A DNA stretch of 64,000 nt. It comes from an uncultured Winogradskyella sp. (GTDB lineage: Bacteria > Bacteroidota > Bacteroidia > Flavobacteriales > Flavobacteriaceae). Where the stretch lies: the NCBI GenBank assembly GCA_913055905.1, contig CAJXLB010000003.1, positions 62,001-126,000 on the forward strand, written 5' to 3'. The position numbers and the translations under genes were made by a program. The notes beneath the pieces are model-generated. The model did not search any database. It was not told the DNA's origin and saw nothing but the letters and a program-made list of their open reading frames with translations. Of the stretch, positions 36,234 to 44,807 are shown piece after piece (the first letter of the stretch is position 1; every line of letters begins with the position of its first letter).

Positions 36234-36241
36234 TAGTTTTG
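36234..36241 (+). promoter_or_regulatory. -7 box upstream of the small secreted peptide
   Basis: TAGTTTTG is a perfect TAnnTTTG match, 29 bp before the ATG at 36271. A TTG lies further upstream at 36205-36207, though the spacing is longer than usual. Confidence 0.5.
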
Positions 36242-36270
36242 TGTTGTTAACTTAAAAATTTAGACTCCTA

Positions 36271-36432
36271 ATGAAAACAATTCAAAACCAAATGACCTTA
36301 CCGTTCGTTCTAGCATTTTCCTATATAGGTTTTGCACAAGACTCAACATTTAACCTTCGCAGAGAAATTCAGTTAAATAATAATGACAAGGAGGTGAAGC
36401 TCCTCCTGCAAACTCTATCTGTTCAAAACTAA
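36271..36432 (+). CDS. Small exported peptide (53 residues)
   Basis: A 53-codon frame with its own good -7 box. Residues 1-23 look like a signal peptide (MKTIQNQMTLPFVLAFSYIGFAQ, with an A-x-A-like end before DST). The mature peptide would be about 30 residues and polar (NLRREIQLNNNDKEVKLLLQ). No family is recognised. It could be a secreted signal or inhibitor, or the stub of a decayed longer gene; there is no further coding frame after it before the next gene. Confidence 0.5.
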   Translation: MKTIQNQMTLPFVLAFSYIGFAQDSTFNLRREIQLNNNDKEVKLLLQTLSVQN

Positions 36433-36558
36433 AAATTAAGTCTAGAAAAGAGGTCTTCAGTCTATAAATATACGATTTCTGTAATACTTTACTTACTGAA
36501 ATACAGCTATTTACGTTTTATTTGTTTACATTTAGATTACTAACTAAATCTTTCAATT

Positions 36559-36954
36559 ATGAAAACAAAAACGTTTATTGTCTCCGGATTAGTCGGTGGT
36601 GTTGTAGATTTTCTACTGGGCTGGGTCTTTTATGGACTTCTGTTTGCTGATTTTTTTCCTCAACCTGAGGAATCAAGCACCATGATGGTCATTATTTTCT
36701 TAGGGTGTCTAACTTTCGGTTTTTTTGTGTCTTACATTTACAACCATTGGGCACAAATAGCTACGGCTGCCACTGGTGCTAAAGCAGGAATTATTATTGG
36801 GTTCTTTATGGGAGTCTATTTTAATTTGTTCAATCTTGCCATGGAACCCGAAACAACCTATGAAATGGCTGCCTTGGATGTAGCCATTAGTATCGTAATG
36901 ACAGGGATTATTGGAGCTGTAATTGGCGCAATAAATGGTAAAATGAACAAATAA
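36559..36954 (+). CDS. Small membrane protein with four transmembrane segments
   Basis: A 131-residue hydrophobic protein of no assigned function. Four membrane segments are visible: residues ~5-27, 42-62, 72-92 and 105-125, rich in glycine (IVSGLVGGVVDFLLGWVFYG, GAKAGIIIGFFMGVYF). A possible -7 box TACATTTA (36527-36534) precedes it and a strong terminator follows, so it appears to be monocistronic. Confidence 0.82.
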   Translation: MKTKTFIVSGLVGGVVDFLLGWVFYGLLFADFFPQPEESSTMMVIIFLGCLTFGFFVSYIYNHWAQIATAATGAKAGIIIGFFMGVYFNLFNLAMEPETTYEMAALDVAISIVMTGIIGAVIGAINGKMNK

Positions 36955-36977
36955 AACGTTTTAGAATTTACGAAAAC

Positions 36978-37006
36978 AAACCCTACCGACATGGTGGGGT
37001 TTTTTT
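36978..37006 (+). terminator. Intrinsic terminator
   Basis: Arms AAACCCTACC and GGTGGGGTTT (one T-G wobble) with a 5-nt loop GACAT and a run of T. It separates the small membrane protein from the beta-oxidation operon. Confidence 0.9.
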
Positions 37007-37022
37007 ATTCTTTCCCTTAATT

Positions 37023-37066
37023 ACTATGCGTGCATAATTTTTATAAATTTACTATGCGTGCATAGT
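37023..37066 (+). promoter_or_regulatory. Twin MarR-type operators
   Basis: The palindrome ACTATGC-GT-GCATAGT (37051-37066) has perfect 7-bp arms. A second copy (37023-37038, ACTATGC-GT-GCATAAT) differs by one base. Centres are 28 bp apart. They lie just upstream of the -7 box and of the MarR-family gene, and are very likely its own binding sites, controlling the whole operon. Confidence 0.8.
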
Positions 37067-37075
37067 ATTTTTTAT

Positions 37076-37083
37076 TATATTTG
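37076..37083 (+). promoter_or_regulatory. -7 box of the beta-oxidation operon
   Basis: TATATTTG is a perfect TAnnTTTG match, 10 bp after the second operator and 18 bp before the MarR ATG. A repressor bound at the operator would cover the -33 region. Confidence 0.7.
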
Positions 37084-37100
37084 ATTTCAATTTTTAAAGG

Positions 37101-37565
37101 ATGAAAGACAAAACCATAGATTATGTTCTGAGAACCACGTGGTTGGCCGTAAATAAAATGTACAATGAAGAAGCTGCCAAGTTTGATACTACCATGGCCA
37201 CAGGTTTTGCCTTATTAAGCATCGACCCTGAACATGGGACACCTTCCACTTCCTTGGGTCCAAAAATGGGAATGGAGGCCACAAGCCTATCCCGAACACT
37301 TAAAACCATGGAAGAAAAAGGACTCATTGAGCGTAAACCAAACCCCGAAGATGGACGCGGTGTTTTAATTCATCTCACGGATTTTGGAAAGGAAAAAAGA
37401 GAGTATTCCAAAGAGCGCGTGTTAATTTTTAATGAGGCCGTTAGAGCCAATGTTGACCAAAAAAAACTCGAACATTTTTTTGAAGTCACAGAGGCCATAA
37501 GCAATATGATTTCAAATAAAAAAATATATAACCAAAACGAACACATTTTAAAATACGATGAGTAA
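37101..37565 (+). CDS. MarR-family transcriptional regulator of beta-oxidation
   Basis: A 154-residue winged-helix protein. The DNA-binding part is around STSLGPKMGMEATSLSRTLKTMEEKGLIERKPNPEDGR, with the typical wing D-G-R. It is the first gene of an operon with the fatty-acid degradation genes, whose next gene overlaps it by 8 bp. Twin palindromes lie in its promoter, so autoregulation is very likely. The probable ligand is a fatty acyl-CoA; this is inference from context. Confidence 0.93.
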   Translation: MKDKTIDYVLRTTWLAVNKMYNEEAAKFDTTMATGFALLSIDPEHGTPSTSLGPKMGMEATSLSRTLKTMEEKGLIERKPNPEDGRGVLIHLTDFGKEKREYSKERVLIFNEAVRANVDQKKLEHFFEVTEAISNMISNKKIYNQNEHILKYDE

Positions 37566-39966
37566 ACGTAGAATAAAAAAAATAGCCATTATAGGTTCGG
37601 GTATCATGGGTAGCGGTATCGCTTGCCATTTTGCCAATATTGGTGTAGAGGTATTACTACTAGATATAGTGCCTCGCGAATTAACCGATAAAGAAAAAGC
37701 AGCAGGATTAACCCTAGAGGATAAGGTTGTAAGGAATAGACTTGTCAACGATGCTCTAGCCACTGCCCTTAAATCCAAACCCTCTCCTATTTATCACAAA
37801 AAATTTGCAGACAGAATTACCACAGGAAATCTCGAAGATGATATTGCCAAGGTAAAGGATGTCGATTGGATTATGGAAGTTGTTGTAGAGCGGTTAGACA
37901 TCAAAAAGCAGGTTTTTGAAAAGTTGGAAAAGCACAGAACGCCAGGAACCCTTATAACTTCGAACACCTCAGGAATACCTATTAAATTTATGAGTGAAGG
38001 CAGAAGTGAGGACTTCCAGAAACATTTCTGTGGAACACACTTCTTTAACCCTGCACGTTACTTGAGACTTTTTGAGGTCATTCCAGGACCTAAAACCGAT
38101 CAAGCTGTATTAGACTTTTTAAACGGCTACGGCGAGCAGTTCCTTGGTAAAACATCTGTTGTTGCAAAAGATACACCAGCTTTTATTGGAAACCGTATCG
38201 GTATTTTCAGCATTATGAACGTGTTTCATATTGTCAAGGAACTTGGCATGACCATAGAAGAGGTGGATAAATTATCTGGTCCAGTTATAGGAAGACCTAA
38301 ATCGGCAACCTTCCGAACTATTGATGTTGTTGGGTTAGATACCTTAGTTCATGTGGCCAACGGAATTAAAGATAATTGTCCTGATGATGAACGTCAAGAT
38401 TTATTTAATATTCCGGACTTTATAAACACGATGTTAGAGAATAACTGGCTTGGAAGTAAAACTGGACAAGGGTTTTACAAAAAGACCAAAAATGCAGAGG
38501 GTAAAAGTGAAATTCTGTCCTTAGACCTAGATACTTTAGAATATCGCCAGAAGAAGTTGGCCAAGTTTGCTACCCTAGAACTTACAAAGTCCATAGATAA
38601 TGTTGTGGACAGATTTGAAGTTTTGGTCAATGGTAAAGATAAGGCGGGAGATTTCTACAGAAAGCACTTTGCGGCTTTGATGGCCTATGTGTCCCACAGA
38701 ATTCCTGAAATTACCGAAGAGCTTTATAAAATCGATGATGCCATGAAGGCAGGTTTTGGATGGGGCCACGGACCATTCCAGATTTGGGATGCCATCGGTG
38801 TTGAAAAAGGTATCGAATTTATAAAAGCCGAAGGTCTGGAACCTAATGCTTGGGTCACAGAGATGTTGGCCTCAGGAAGCACATCCTTTTATTCTGTTAA
38901 AGATGGTGCCACCTATGCTTACGATATCAAGAAAAAATCCCACGAGAAGATTCCAGGACAGGATAGCTTCATCATTCTAGATAACATCAGAAAATCCAAT
39001 GAAGTCTTTAAAAACTCAGGCGTTGTTGTTGAAGATTTGGGCGATGGCATCCTAAATTGTGAATTCCGTTCTAAGATGAATACCATAGGTGGTGATGTGT
39101 TGGCCGGACTGAATAAAGCGGTCGATTTAGCCGAAAAGGATTTTGATGGATTGGTCATAGGAAACCAAGGAGCCAATTTCTCTGTTGGTGCCAACATCGG
39201 AATGATTTTTATGATGGCCGTCGAGCAAGAGTATGATGAGCTTAACATGGCCATTAAGTACTTCCAGGATACTATGATGCGCATGCGCTATTCTGCCATA
39301 CCAACAGTTGCAGCACCGCATGGCATGTCCTTAGGTGGCGCTTGTGAATTGTCCATGCATGCCGATAAAGTTGTAGCCGCTGCGGAAACTTATATCGGAC
39401 TCGTGGAGTTTGGTGTAGGCGTTATTCCAGGCGGTGCAGGTTCTAAGGAAATGGCTTTAAGGGCATCTGACACCTTCCACAAAGGTGATGTAGAATTAAA
39501 CGTTCTTCAAGAGTATTTCTTAACAATTGGTATGGCCAAGGTAGCCACTTCAGCTTACGAAGCTTTTGATATGGGAGTACTTCAAAAAGGAAAAGATATT
39601 GTTGTAGTAAACAAAGACCGACAAATTGCAACAGCAAAAGCTCACGCACGATTGATGGCCGATGCTGGTTACACCCAACCAGTGAAGCGTAAAGACGTAA
39701 AAGTATTAGGTAAGCAAGCCCTTGGTATGTTCTTAGTAGGAACCGATTCTATGGAAGCTAGCCACTACATTAGCGAGCATGACCAAAAAATAGCTAACAA
39801 ATTGGCGTACGTTATGGCTGGTGGTGATTTATCCGAACCAACATTAGTTACTGAGCAATACTTATTGGATTTAGAGCGTGAAGCCTTCTTAAGCCTTTGT
39901 ACAGAGCGCAAAACGCTTGAACGTATTCAACACATGTTAAAAACTGGTAAACCGCTTAGAAACTAG
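37558..39966 (+). CDS. 3-hydroxyacyl-CoA dehydrogenase / enoyl-CoA hydratase fusion
   Basis: An 802-residue bifunctional beta-oxidation enzyme. The N-terminal dehydrogenase has the NAD-binding loop IGSGIMGSGIACHFA and the C-terminal helical domains follow. The hydratase (crotonase) part lies at the C-terminus, with the oxyanion region GANFSVGANIG and both catalytic glutamates visible in GGACELSMHAD and LVEFGVGVIPGGAGS. The order dehydrogenase then hydratase is the reverse of E. coli FadB/FadJ. It overlaps the regulator by 8 bp and is followed by the four-helix-bundle unit, then thiolase. Confidence 0.96.
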   Translation: MSKRRIKKIAIIGSGIMGSGIACHFANIGVEVLLLDIVPRELTDKEKAAGLTLEDKVVRNRLVNDALATALKSKPSPIYHKKFADRITTGNLEDDIAKVKDVDWIMEVVVERLDIKKQVFEKLEKHRTPGTLITSNTSGIPIKFMSEGRSEDFQKHFCGTHFFNPARYLRLFEVIPGPKTDQAVLDFLNGYGEQFLGKTSVVAKDTPAFIGNRIGIFSIMNVFHIVKELGMTIEEVDKLSGPVIGRPKSATFRTIDVVGLDTLVHVANGIKDNCPDDERQDLFNIPDFINTMLENNWLGSKTGQGFYKKTKNAEGKSEILSLDLDTLEYRQKKLAKFATLELTKSIDNVVDRFEVLVNGKDKAGDFYRKHFAALMAYVSHRIPEITEELYKIDDAMKAGFGWGHGPFQIWDAIGVEKGIEFIKAEGLEPNAWVTEMLASGSTSFYSVKDGATYAYDIKKKSHEKIPGQDSFIILDNIRKSNEVFKNSGVVVEDLGDGILNCEFRSKMNTIGGDVLAGLNKAVDLAEKDFDGLVIGNQGANFSVGANIGMIFMMAVEQEYDELNMAIKYFQDTMMRMRYSAIPTVAAPHGMSLGGACELSMHADKVVAAAETYIGLVEFGVGVIPGGAGSKEMALRASDTFHKGDVELNVLQEYFLTIGMAKVATSAYEAFDMGVLQKGKDIVVVNKDRQIATAKAHARLMADAGYTQPVKRKDVKVLGKQALGMFLVGTDSMEASHYISEHDQKIANKLAYVMAGGDLSEPTLVTEQYLLDLEREAFLSLCTERKTLERIQHMLKTGKPLRN

Positions 39967-39973
39967 TTACGAA

Positions 39974-40385
39974 AGTATTGAGATATTAGAATTGAGTAGT
40001 TAGATATGCACAAAGTAGAAGATTTAAAGATATGGCAAAAGTCAATGAAATTGACTAAAGCTGTTTATATGCTCACATCTCAATTACCTTCTGATGAAAA
40101 ATACGGATTAGGCTCTCAAATTAAAAGGAGTTCTATTTCAATACCTTCAAATATAGCTGAAGGTGCGGGAAGAAACTCAAATAAAGAATTTAAATATTTC
40201 TTGAGTATTGCAAATGGTTCTGCTTATGAACTTCAAACGCAACTTCTTTTATTGACAGAATTGAATTTAATTAATAAAGATAAAGTACAACCGAATATTG
40301 AGTCGTGTATTGAAATACAAAAGATGATTTATGTCTTTCAGACTAAGATATAATTCTCAATACTCACGTCTCAATACTCAATACT
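39974..40385. mobile_element. Four-helix-bundle insertion unit with inverted TATTGAG repeats
   Basis: A ~412-bp unit lies between two beta-oxidation genes. The left end has AGTATTGAG (39974-39982) plus degenerate copies (AATTGAGTAG). The right end has three copies of the inverse, CTCAATACT (40356-40364, 40370-40378, 40377-40385, the last two overlapping). The four-helix-bundle gene sits inside. Ends in inverted orientation around a single small gene suggest a non-autonomous mobile or passively moved unit. No transposase and no target-site duplication are seen. Confidence 0.55.
40006..40353 (+). CDS. Four-helix-bundle protein (23S rRNA intervening-sequence family)
   Basis: A 115-residue all-helical protein of the S23/IVP family. 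Diagnostic motifs are DLKIWQKSMKL, QIKRSSISIPSNIAEGAGR and FKYFLSIANGSAYELQTQL. The family was named from insertions in 23S rRNA genes and is related to Avd, the accessory protein of diversity-generating retroelements. It binds nucleic acid through a positively charged surface; its cellular role is unsettled. Here it stands alone, without a reverse transcriptase, between two beta-oxidation genes and inside a pair of inverted short repeats. Confidence 0.93.
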   Translation: MHKVEDLKIWQKSMKLTKAVYMLTSQLPSDEKYGLGSQIKRSSISIPSNIAEGAGRNSNKEFKYFLSIANGSAYELQTQLLLLTELNLINKDKVQPNIESCIEIQKMIYVFQTKI

Positions 40386-40393
40386 AAAACAGA

Positions 40394-41584
40394 ATGAAAA
40401 CAGCATATATAGTTAAAGGATACAGAACCGCCGTAGGAAAATCAAAAAAAGGTGGTTTTAGATTTAAAAGAGCAGACGAATTAGCTGCCGAGACCATTCA
40501 GTATATGATGGGGAAACTTCCAAACCTTGACGTTAATCGTGTAGACGATGTCATCGTTGGGAACGCCATGCCAGAAGGATCACAAGGTCTTAATATGGCA
40601 CGTATCATTTCGCTCATTGGATTGAATACCGTGGATGTTCCAGGAGTAACCGTTAACCGTTTTTGCTCTTCAGGATTGGAAACCATTGCAATGGCCGTGG
40701 CTAAAATTCAATCTGGAATGGCAGAATGCATTATTGCAGGTGGATCAGAAAGTATGAGTTCTGTCCCCATGACAGGTTTTAAACCCGAACTCAATTACGA
40801 TATCGTTAACTCTGGCCATGAGGATTATTACTGGGGAATGGGTAACACCGCAGAAGCTGTGGCTGAGAAGTTCAATGTTTCGAGGGAAGATCAAGATGAG
40901 TTTGCATACAATTCCCACATGAAAGCTTTAAAAGCGTTGGACGAAGATAGATTTCAAGATCAAATCGTTCCTATTGACGTAGAAGAAACTTATGTAGATG
41001 ACAATGGTAAAAAAGCGACCAGAACATTTACCGTTAAAAAAGATGAAGGGCCAAGACGTGGCACCAGCAAAGAAGCCTTAGCTAAATTACGTCCCGTTTT
41101 TGCCCAAGGTGGTAGTGTTACCGCTGGAAATTCCTCCCAAACAAGTGATGGTGCAGCTTTTGTCTTAGTTATGAGCGAAGACATGGTTAAGGAATTAAAC
41201 CTGGAGCCAATAGCACGTCTTGTAAGTTATGCCGCTGCTGGTGTGCCACCACGAATCATGGGTATAGGGCCAGTTGCCGCTGTGCCTAAAGCATTGAAGC
41301 AAGGTGGCTTATCCCAAAGCGATATAGACTTGATAGAACTTAATGAAGCCTTTGCGTCGCAATCAATAGCCGTAATACGAGAACTAAACCTTAATCCAGA
41401 TATAGTTAATGTTAATGGCGGTGCCATTGCGTTAGGTCATCCTCTAGGATGTACAGGTGCAAAACTATCGGTTCAGCTTTTTGATGAAATGCGAAAACGT
41501 GAGATGAAAAATAAATACGGCATGGTAACCATGTGTGTAGGTACAGGTCAAGGTGCTGCAGGTATATTCGAATTTTTAAACTAA
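40394..41584 (+). CDS. Acetyl-CoA C-acyltransferase (thiolase)
   Basis: A 396-residue thiolase that performs the last step of each beta-oxidation cycle. The nucleophilic cysteine is in NRFCSSGLE (about residue 90). The C-terminal signature NGGAIALGHPLGCTGAK and the second catalytic cysteine in CVGTGQGAAG are present. It belongs to the MarR-led operon. The four-helix-bundle unit now separates it from the upstream hydratase gene, and its ATG lies only 9 bp after the last repeat. Confidence 0.96.
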   Translation: MKTAYIVKGYRTAVGKSKKGGFRFKRADELAAETIQYMMGKLPNLDVNRVDDVIVGNAMPEGSQGLNMARIISLIGLNTVDVPGVTVNRFCSSGLETIAMAVAKIQSGMAECIIAGGSESMSSVPMTGFKPELNYDIVNSGHEDYYWGMGNTAEAVAEKFNVSREDQDEFAYNSHMKALKALDEDRFQDQIVPIDVEETYVDDNGKKATRTFTVKKDEGPRRGTSKEALAKLRPVFAQGGSVTAGNSSQTSDGAAFVLVMSEDMVKELNLEPIARLVSYAAAGVPPRIMGIGPVAAVPKALKQGGLSQSDIDLIELNEAFASQSIAVIRELNLNPDIVNVNGGAIALGHPLGCTGAKLSVQLFDEMRKREMKNKYGMVTMCVGTGQGAAGIFEFLN

Positions 41585-41611
41585 ATAAAAACATATCAAA
41601 CTATAAAAGTG

Positions 41612-43414
41612 ATGGAAACAATAGAAAAAGAATTATTACGAGGTGGTCAGTTCTTGGTTAAGGAGACCAAATGCGACGATGTCTTTACGCCAGAGGATTT
41701 TAACGAAGAACAAACCATGATGAAGGAAGCGGTTATCGAATTTAATGACCGTGAAATCATAGCACATAGAGAACGTTTTGAGAAAAAGGATTTTGCCTTT
41801 ACAGAAGAGTGCATGAAAAAGGCTGGAGACTTAGGATTTTTAGGTGTTGCCGTACCTGAAGAATATGGTGGCATGGGAATGGGATTTGTTTCAACCATGT
41901 TAGTCTGTGATTATATCTCAAGTGGTACAGGCTCCTTCAGTACAGCATTTGGTGCCCATACTGGTATTGGAACCATGCCAATAACCCTTTACGGCACAGA
42001 AGAACAGAAACAAAAATATGTCCCAAAATTAGCGACTGGTGAATGGTTTGGTGCCTATTGTCTTACAGAGCCCGGTGCTGGTAGTGATGCAAACTCAGGT
42101 AAAACAACCGCTGAGCTCACAGAAGACGGTAAACACTACAAAATCAATGGCCAAAAAATGTGGATATCCAACGCAGGCTTTTGTAAACTATTTATTGTGT
42201 TTGCCAGAATTGAGGATGATAAAAATATCACGGGATTCATCGTAGAGAACGACCCCGAAAATGGCATCACCTTAGGTGAGGAAGAACACAAACTAGGTAT
42301 TAGAGCAAGTTCTACCAGACAAGTATTCTTTAATGACTGCATGGTGCCTGTTGAAAATATGCTAGCAGGTCGTGGTGAAGGCTTTAAAATTGCCATGAAT
42401 GCCCTTAACGTGGGGCGCATAAAATTAGCGGCAGCTTGTTTAGACTCACAAAGACGTATTACCACTACTGCCGTACAATATGCTAATGAGCGTAAGCAAT
42501 TTAAAACTGCTATTGCAGATTTTGGCGCCATCAAAGCTAAGATTGCAGAAATGGCAACAAGTGCGTACGCTGGTGAATCTGCCTCTTACAGAGCGGCAAA
42601 AAATATTGAAGATCGCATTGCATTGCGAATAGAAGCCGGTAACTCACACCAAGAAGCTGAGCTTAAAGGCGTAGAGGAATATGCTATTGAATGCTCAATT
42701 TTAAAAGTGGCCGTTTCAGAAGACGTACAAAATTGTGCGGATGAAGGTATCCAGATTTTTGGTGGTATGGGCTTCTCTGAAGAAACACCGATGGAAGCTG
42801 CCTGGCGCGATGCTCGTATTGCACGAATCTATGAAGGCACCAATGAAATTAACCGTATGCTCTCTGTTGGTATGCTGGTTAAAAAAGCGATGAAAGGTCA
42901 TGTAGATTTATTAGGGCCTGCCATGGCTGTTGCGGATGAGCTAATGGGAATTCCATCATTTGATGTTCCTGATTATTCAGAATTATTTTCTGAGGAAAAG
43001 GATATGATTGCCAAACTTAAGAAGGTCTTCTTAATGGTTGCAGGTTCAGCTGTACAGAAATTTGGTCCTGATTTAGAAAAACACCAGCAATTATTGTTGA
43101 ATGCCTCCAATATCCTTATTGAAATTTACATGGCAGAATCGGCTATATTAAGAGCTGAGAAAAATGCAAAACGATTTGGCGAAGAGGCTCAAAAAGAGCA
43201 AATAGCCATGGCTAAGTTGTATTTATTCAATGCTGTGGAAATTATTAAGAAAAACGGTATGGAAGGTATTGTTTCTTTCGCTGAAGGTGATGAGCAAAAA
43301 ATGATGCTCATGGGCTTAAAGCGTTTTACCAAATACACCAACTTCCCAAATGTTGTTGAACTGAGAAATACAATAGCCGAAAAAGTGAAAGCAGAGAACA
43401 AATACTGTTTCTAA
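41612..43414 (+). CDS. Acyl-CoA dehydrogenase, long form
   Basis: A 600-residue flavoprotein that makes the first double bond of beta-oxidation. The FAD/substrate region shows YCLTEPGAGSDANS and KMWISNAGF, and the catalytic-glutamate motif is IYEGTNEINR. The C-terminal ~170-residue extension makes it like VLCAD/ACAD9 rather than the ~385-residue short enzymes. ATG 41612 is preferred over the GTG one codon upstream. It is the last gene of the operon and is followed by a strong terminator. Confidence 0.95.
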   Translation: METIEKELLRGGQFLVKETKCDDVFTPEDFNEEQTMMKEAVIEFNDREIIAHRERFEKKDFAFTEECMKKAGDLGFLGVAVPEEYGGMGMGFVSTMLVCDYISSGTGSFSTAFGAHTGIGTMPITLYGTEEQKQKYVPKLATGEWFGAYCLTEPGAGSDANSGKTTAELTEDGKHYKINGQKMWISNAGFCKLFIVFARIEDDKNITGFIVENDPENGITLGEEEHKLGIRASSTRQVFFNDCMVPVENMLAGRGEGFKIAMNALNVGRIKLAAACLDSQRRITTTAVQYANERKQFKTAIADFGAIKAKIAEMATSAYAGESASYRAAKNIEDRIALRIEAGNSHQEAELKGVEEYAIECSILKVAVSEDVQNCADEGIQIFGGMGFSEETPMEAAWRDARIARIYEGTNEINRMLSVGMLVKKAMKGHVDLLGPAMAVADELMGIPSFDVPDYSELFSEEKDMIAKLKKVFLMVAGSAVQKFGPDLEKHQQLLLNASNILIEIYMAESAILRAEKNAKRFGEEAQKEQIAMAKLYLFNAVEIIKKNGMEGIVSFAEGDEQKMMLMGLKRFTKYTNFPNVVELRNTIAEKVKAENKYCF

Positions 43415-43432
43415 ATGTTTAAATCTTTATTG

Positions 43433-43466
43433 AAAAGCCGATTCATTAGTTTGAATCGGCTTTTTT
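43433..43466 (+). terminator. Intrinsic terminator of the beta-oxidation operon
   Basis: Perfect 12-bp arms AAAAGCCGATTC and GAATCGGCTTTT with an 8-nt loop and a following T run. Confidence 0.93.
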
Positions 43467-43502
43467 ATTTTACTATTTTTAGGACAGAAAACCCTCACTA
43501 AG

Positions 43503-44723
43503 ATGAAATCTTTAATCCAACTTGCTATTCTTTTCGCTATTTGCTTCAGCTCTGCCCAAACAAATACCGAAGTTGTTCTTTTTGACCTAGAGATCAGACC
43601 GAGACTGGCTTTATCAAATTTCAAAAATATATCCACTAATGAGGGTTACGACAATCAGCCTTCTTTTCTAAGTGAAACCCGTATCCTTTTTGCATCTACA
43701 CGGAATGGCCAAACCGATATTGCTCAATATTTTGCCGATTATGATTCTAAAACTTGGGTTAATTCATCCTCTGGCAGTGAGTACTCTCCACAGAAAAGAC
43801 CTGCGAAAAATGAAGTGTCCGCAGTTCGCTTAGACTCAGATGGTAAACAAGCTCTATATGCTTATAATTTGGACAATGGCGAAGCTTCATTACTTATAGA
43901 CGATTTAGTCGTTGCCTATTATGTTTGGGTTAATGAGACGACTATTGCTTCAGCCGTTATCGAAGATGAACAACTAAATCTTTATGTGAGCAACCTACAA
44001 ACAGGAACGCATACAAAATATGCCGAAAACGTAGGACGCTCCATACATTTGATTCCCGATTCAGAAATAGTAAGTTTTATCTCAAAAACCAACGAAAAGC
44101 AATGGGAGATCAAGTCTCTAAATCCAAAAACGGGAGCAACTAGGTTACTAGCCAATACTATAATTGGAGTTGAAGATATGTGTTGGCTAAACCAAAACAC
44201 CATACTTGCCGGCAAAGACGCTATCCTTTATAAATTGACACTAAAAAGCGACTATAATTGGCGCAAGGTGGCCGATTTATCCCAATATGATGTATCTAAT
44301 ATTTCGCGCCTCGCCGTCAATATAACTACAACAAAGCTTGCTATGGCTGTAGAATTGAAACCAGGTGATAAAACAGGTATAGGCACCACTGACCCTTCCG
44401 TAGCCGAAAGTATAGTACAAAAGCAGCTCGATGCCTACAACAAACGTGATATTGATGCATTTATGGCTACCTATTCAGATAATATTAAGCTTTACACCTA
44501 TCCCAATACACTAAGAACAGGTGATAGACGTCAAATGAAGGCTTCTTATGAATATCTTTTTGCCAACACGCCGGATTTAAAGGCAGAAATTAAGAACCGT
44601 ATTGTTTTAGGCAATACCGTTATCGATGAAGAACACGTTATCATGAATGGGCAAAAATTTAAAGCCGTTGCCATATATGAGGTTGAAAATGGACTAATCA
44701 CTAAGGTCACTTTTATACAATAA
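43503..44723 (+). CDS. Exported TolB-like propeller fused to an NTF2/SnoaL-like domain
   Basis: A 406-residue exported protein. It has a signal peptide ending near CFSSAQ. Residues ~35-300 resemble a TolB/WD40-like propeller (NQPSFLSETRILFASTRNG, IHLIPDSEIVSFISK). Residues ~305-406 form an NTF2/SnoaL-type domain (VQKQLDAYNKRDIDAFMATYSD, GRDR-like TGDRRQMKASYEYLF). The two parts are joined by a GTGIGTTDPS-rich linker. Its function is unknown. The combination of a propeller with a SnoaL domain is unusual. It stands alone after the operon terminator. Confidence 0.78.
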   Translation: MKSLIQLAILFAICFSSAQTNTEVVLFDLEIRPRLALSNFKNISTNEGYDNQPSFLSETRILFASTRNGQTDIAQYFADYDSKTWVNSSSGSEYSPQKRPAKNEVSAVRLDSDGKQALYAYNLDNGEASLLIDDLVVAYYVWVNETTIASAVIEDEQLNLYVSNLQTGTHTKYAENVGRSIHLIPDSEIVSFISKTNEKQWEIKSLNPKTGATRLLANTIIGVEDMCWLNQNTILAGKDAILYKLTLKSDYNWRKVADLSQYDVSNISRLAVNITTTKLAMAVELKPGDKTGIGTTDPSVAESIVQKQLDAYNKRDIDAFMATYSDNIKLYTYPNTLRTGDRRQMKASYEYLFANTPDLKAEIKNRIVLGNTVIDEEHVIMNGQKFKAVAIYEVENGLITKVTFIQ

Positions 44724-44807
44724 GTGCCGTTTTATTTAAAAAAGTATTCAGTCTCTAGCTTCATTTTACCATATTTGACGAAACTTGCATTTTAAAACCA
44801 CATCAAC

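Noticed and set aside
40006-40353. Possible diversity-generating retroelement because of the Avd-like protein
   Set aside because: No reverse transcriptase, template repeat or C-type lectin target gene is present in the window.
40356-40385. Short repeats read as a CRISPR-like array
   Set aside because: Repeat units are only 9 bp, overlap each other, and have no spacers of constant size. They are better seen as end repeats of the four-helix-bundle unit.
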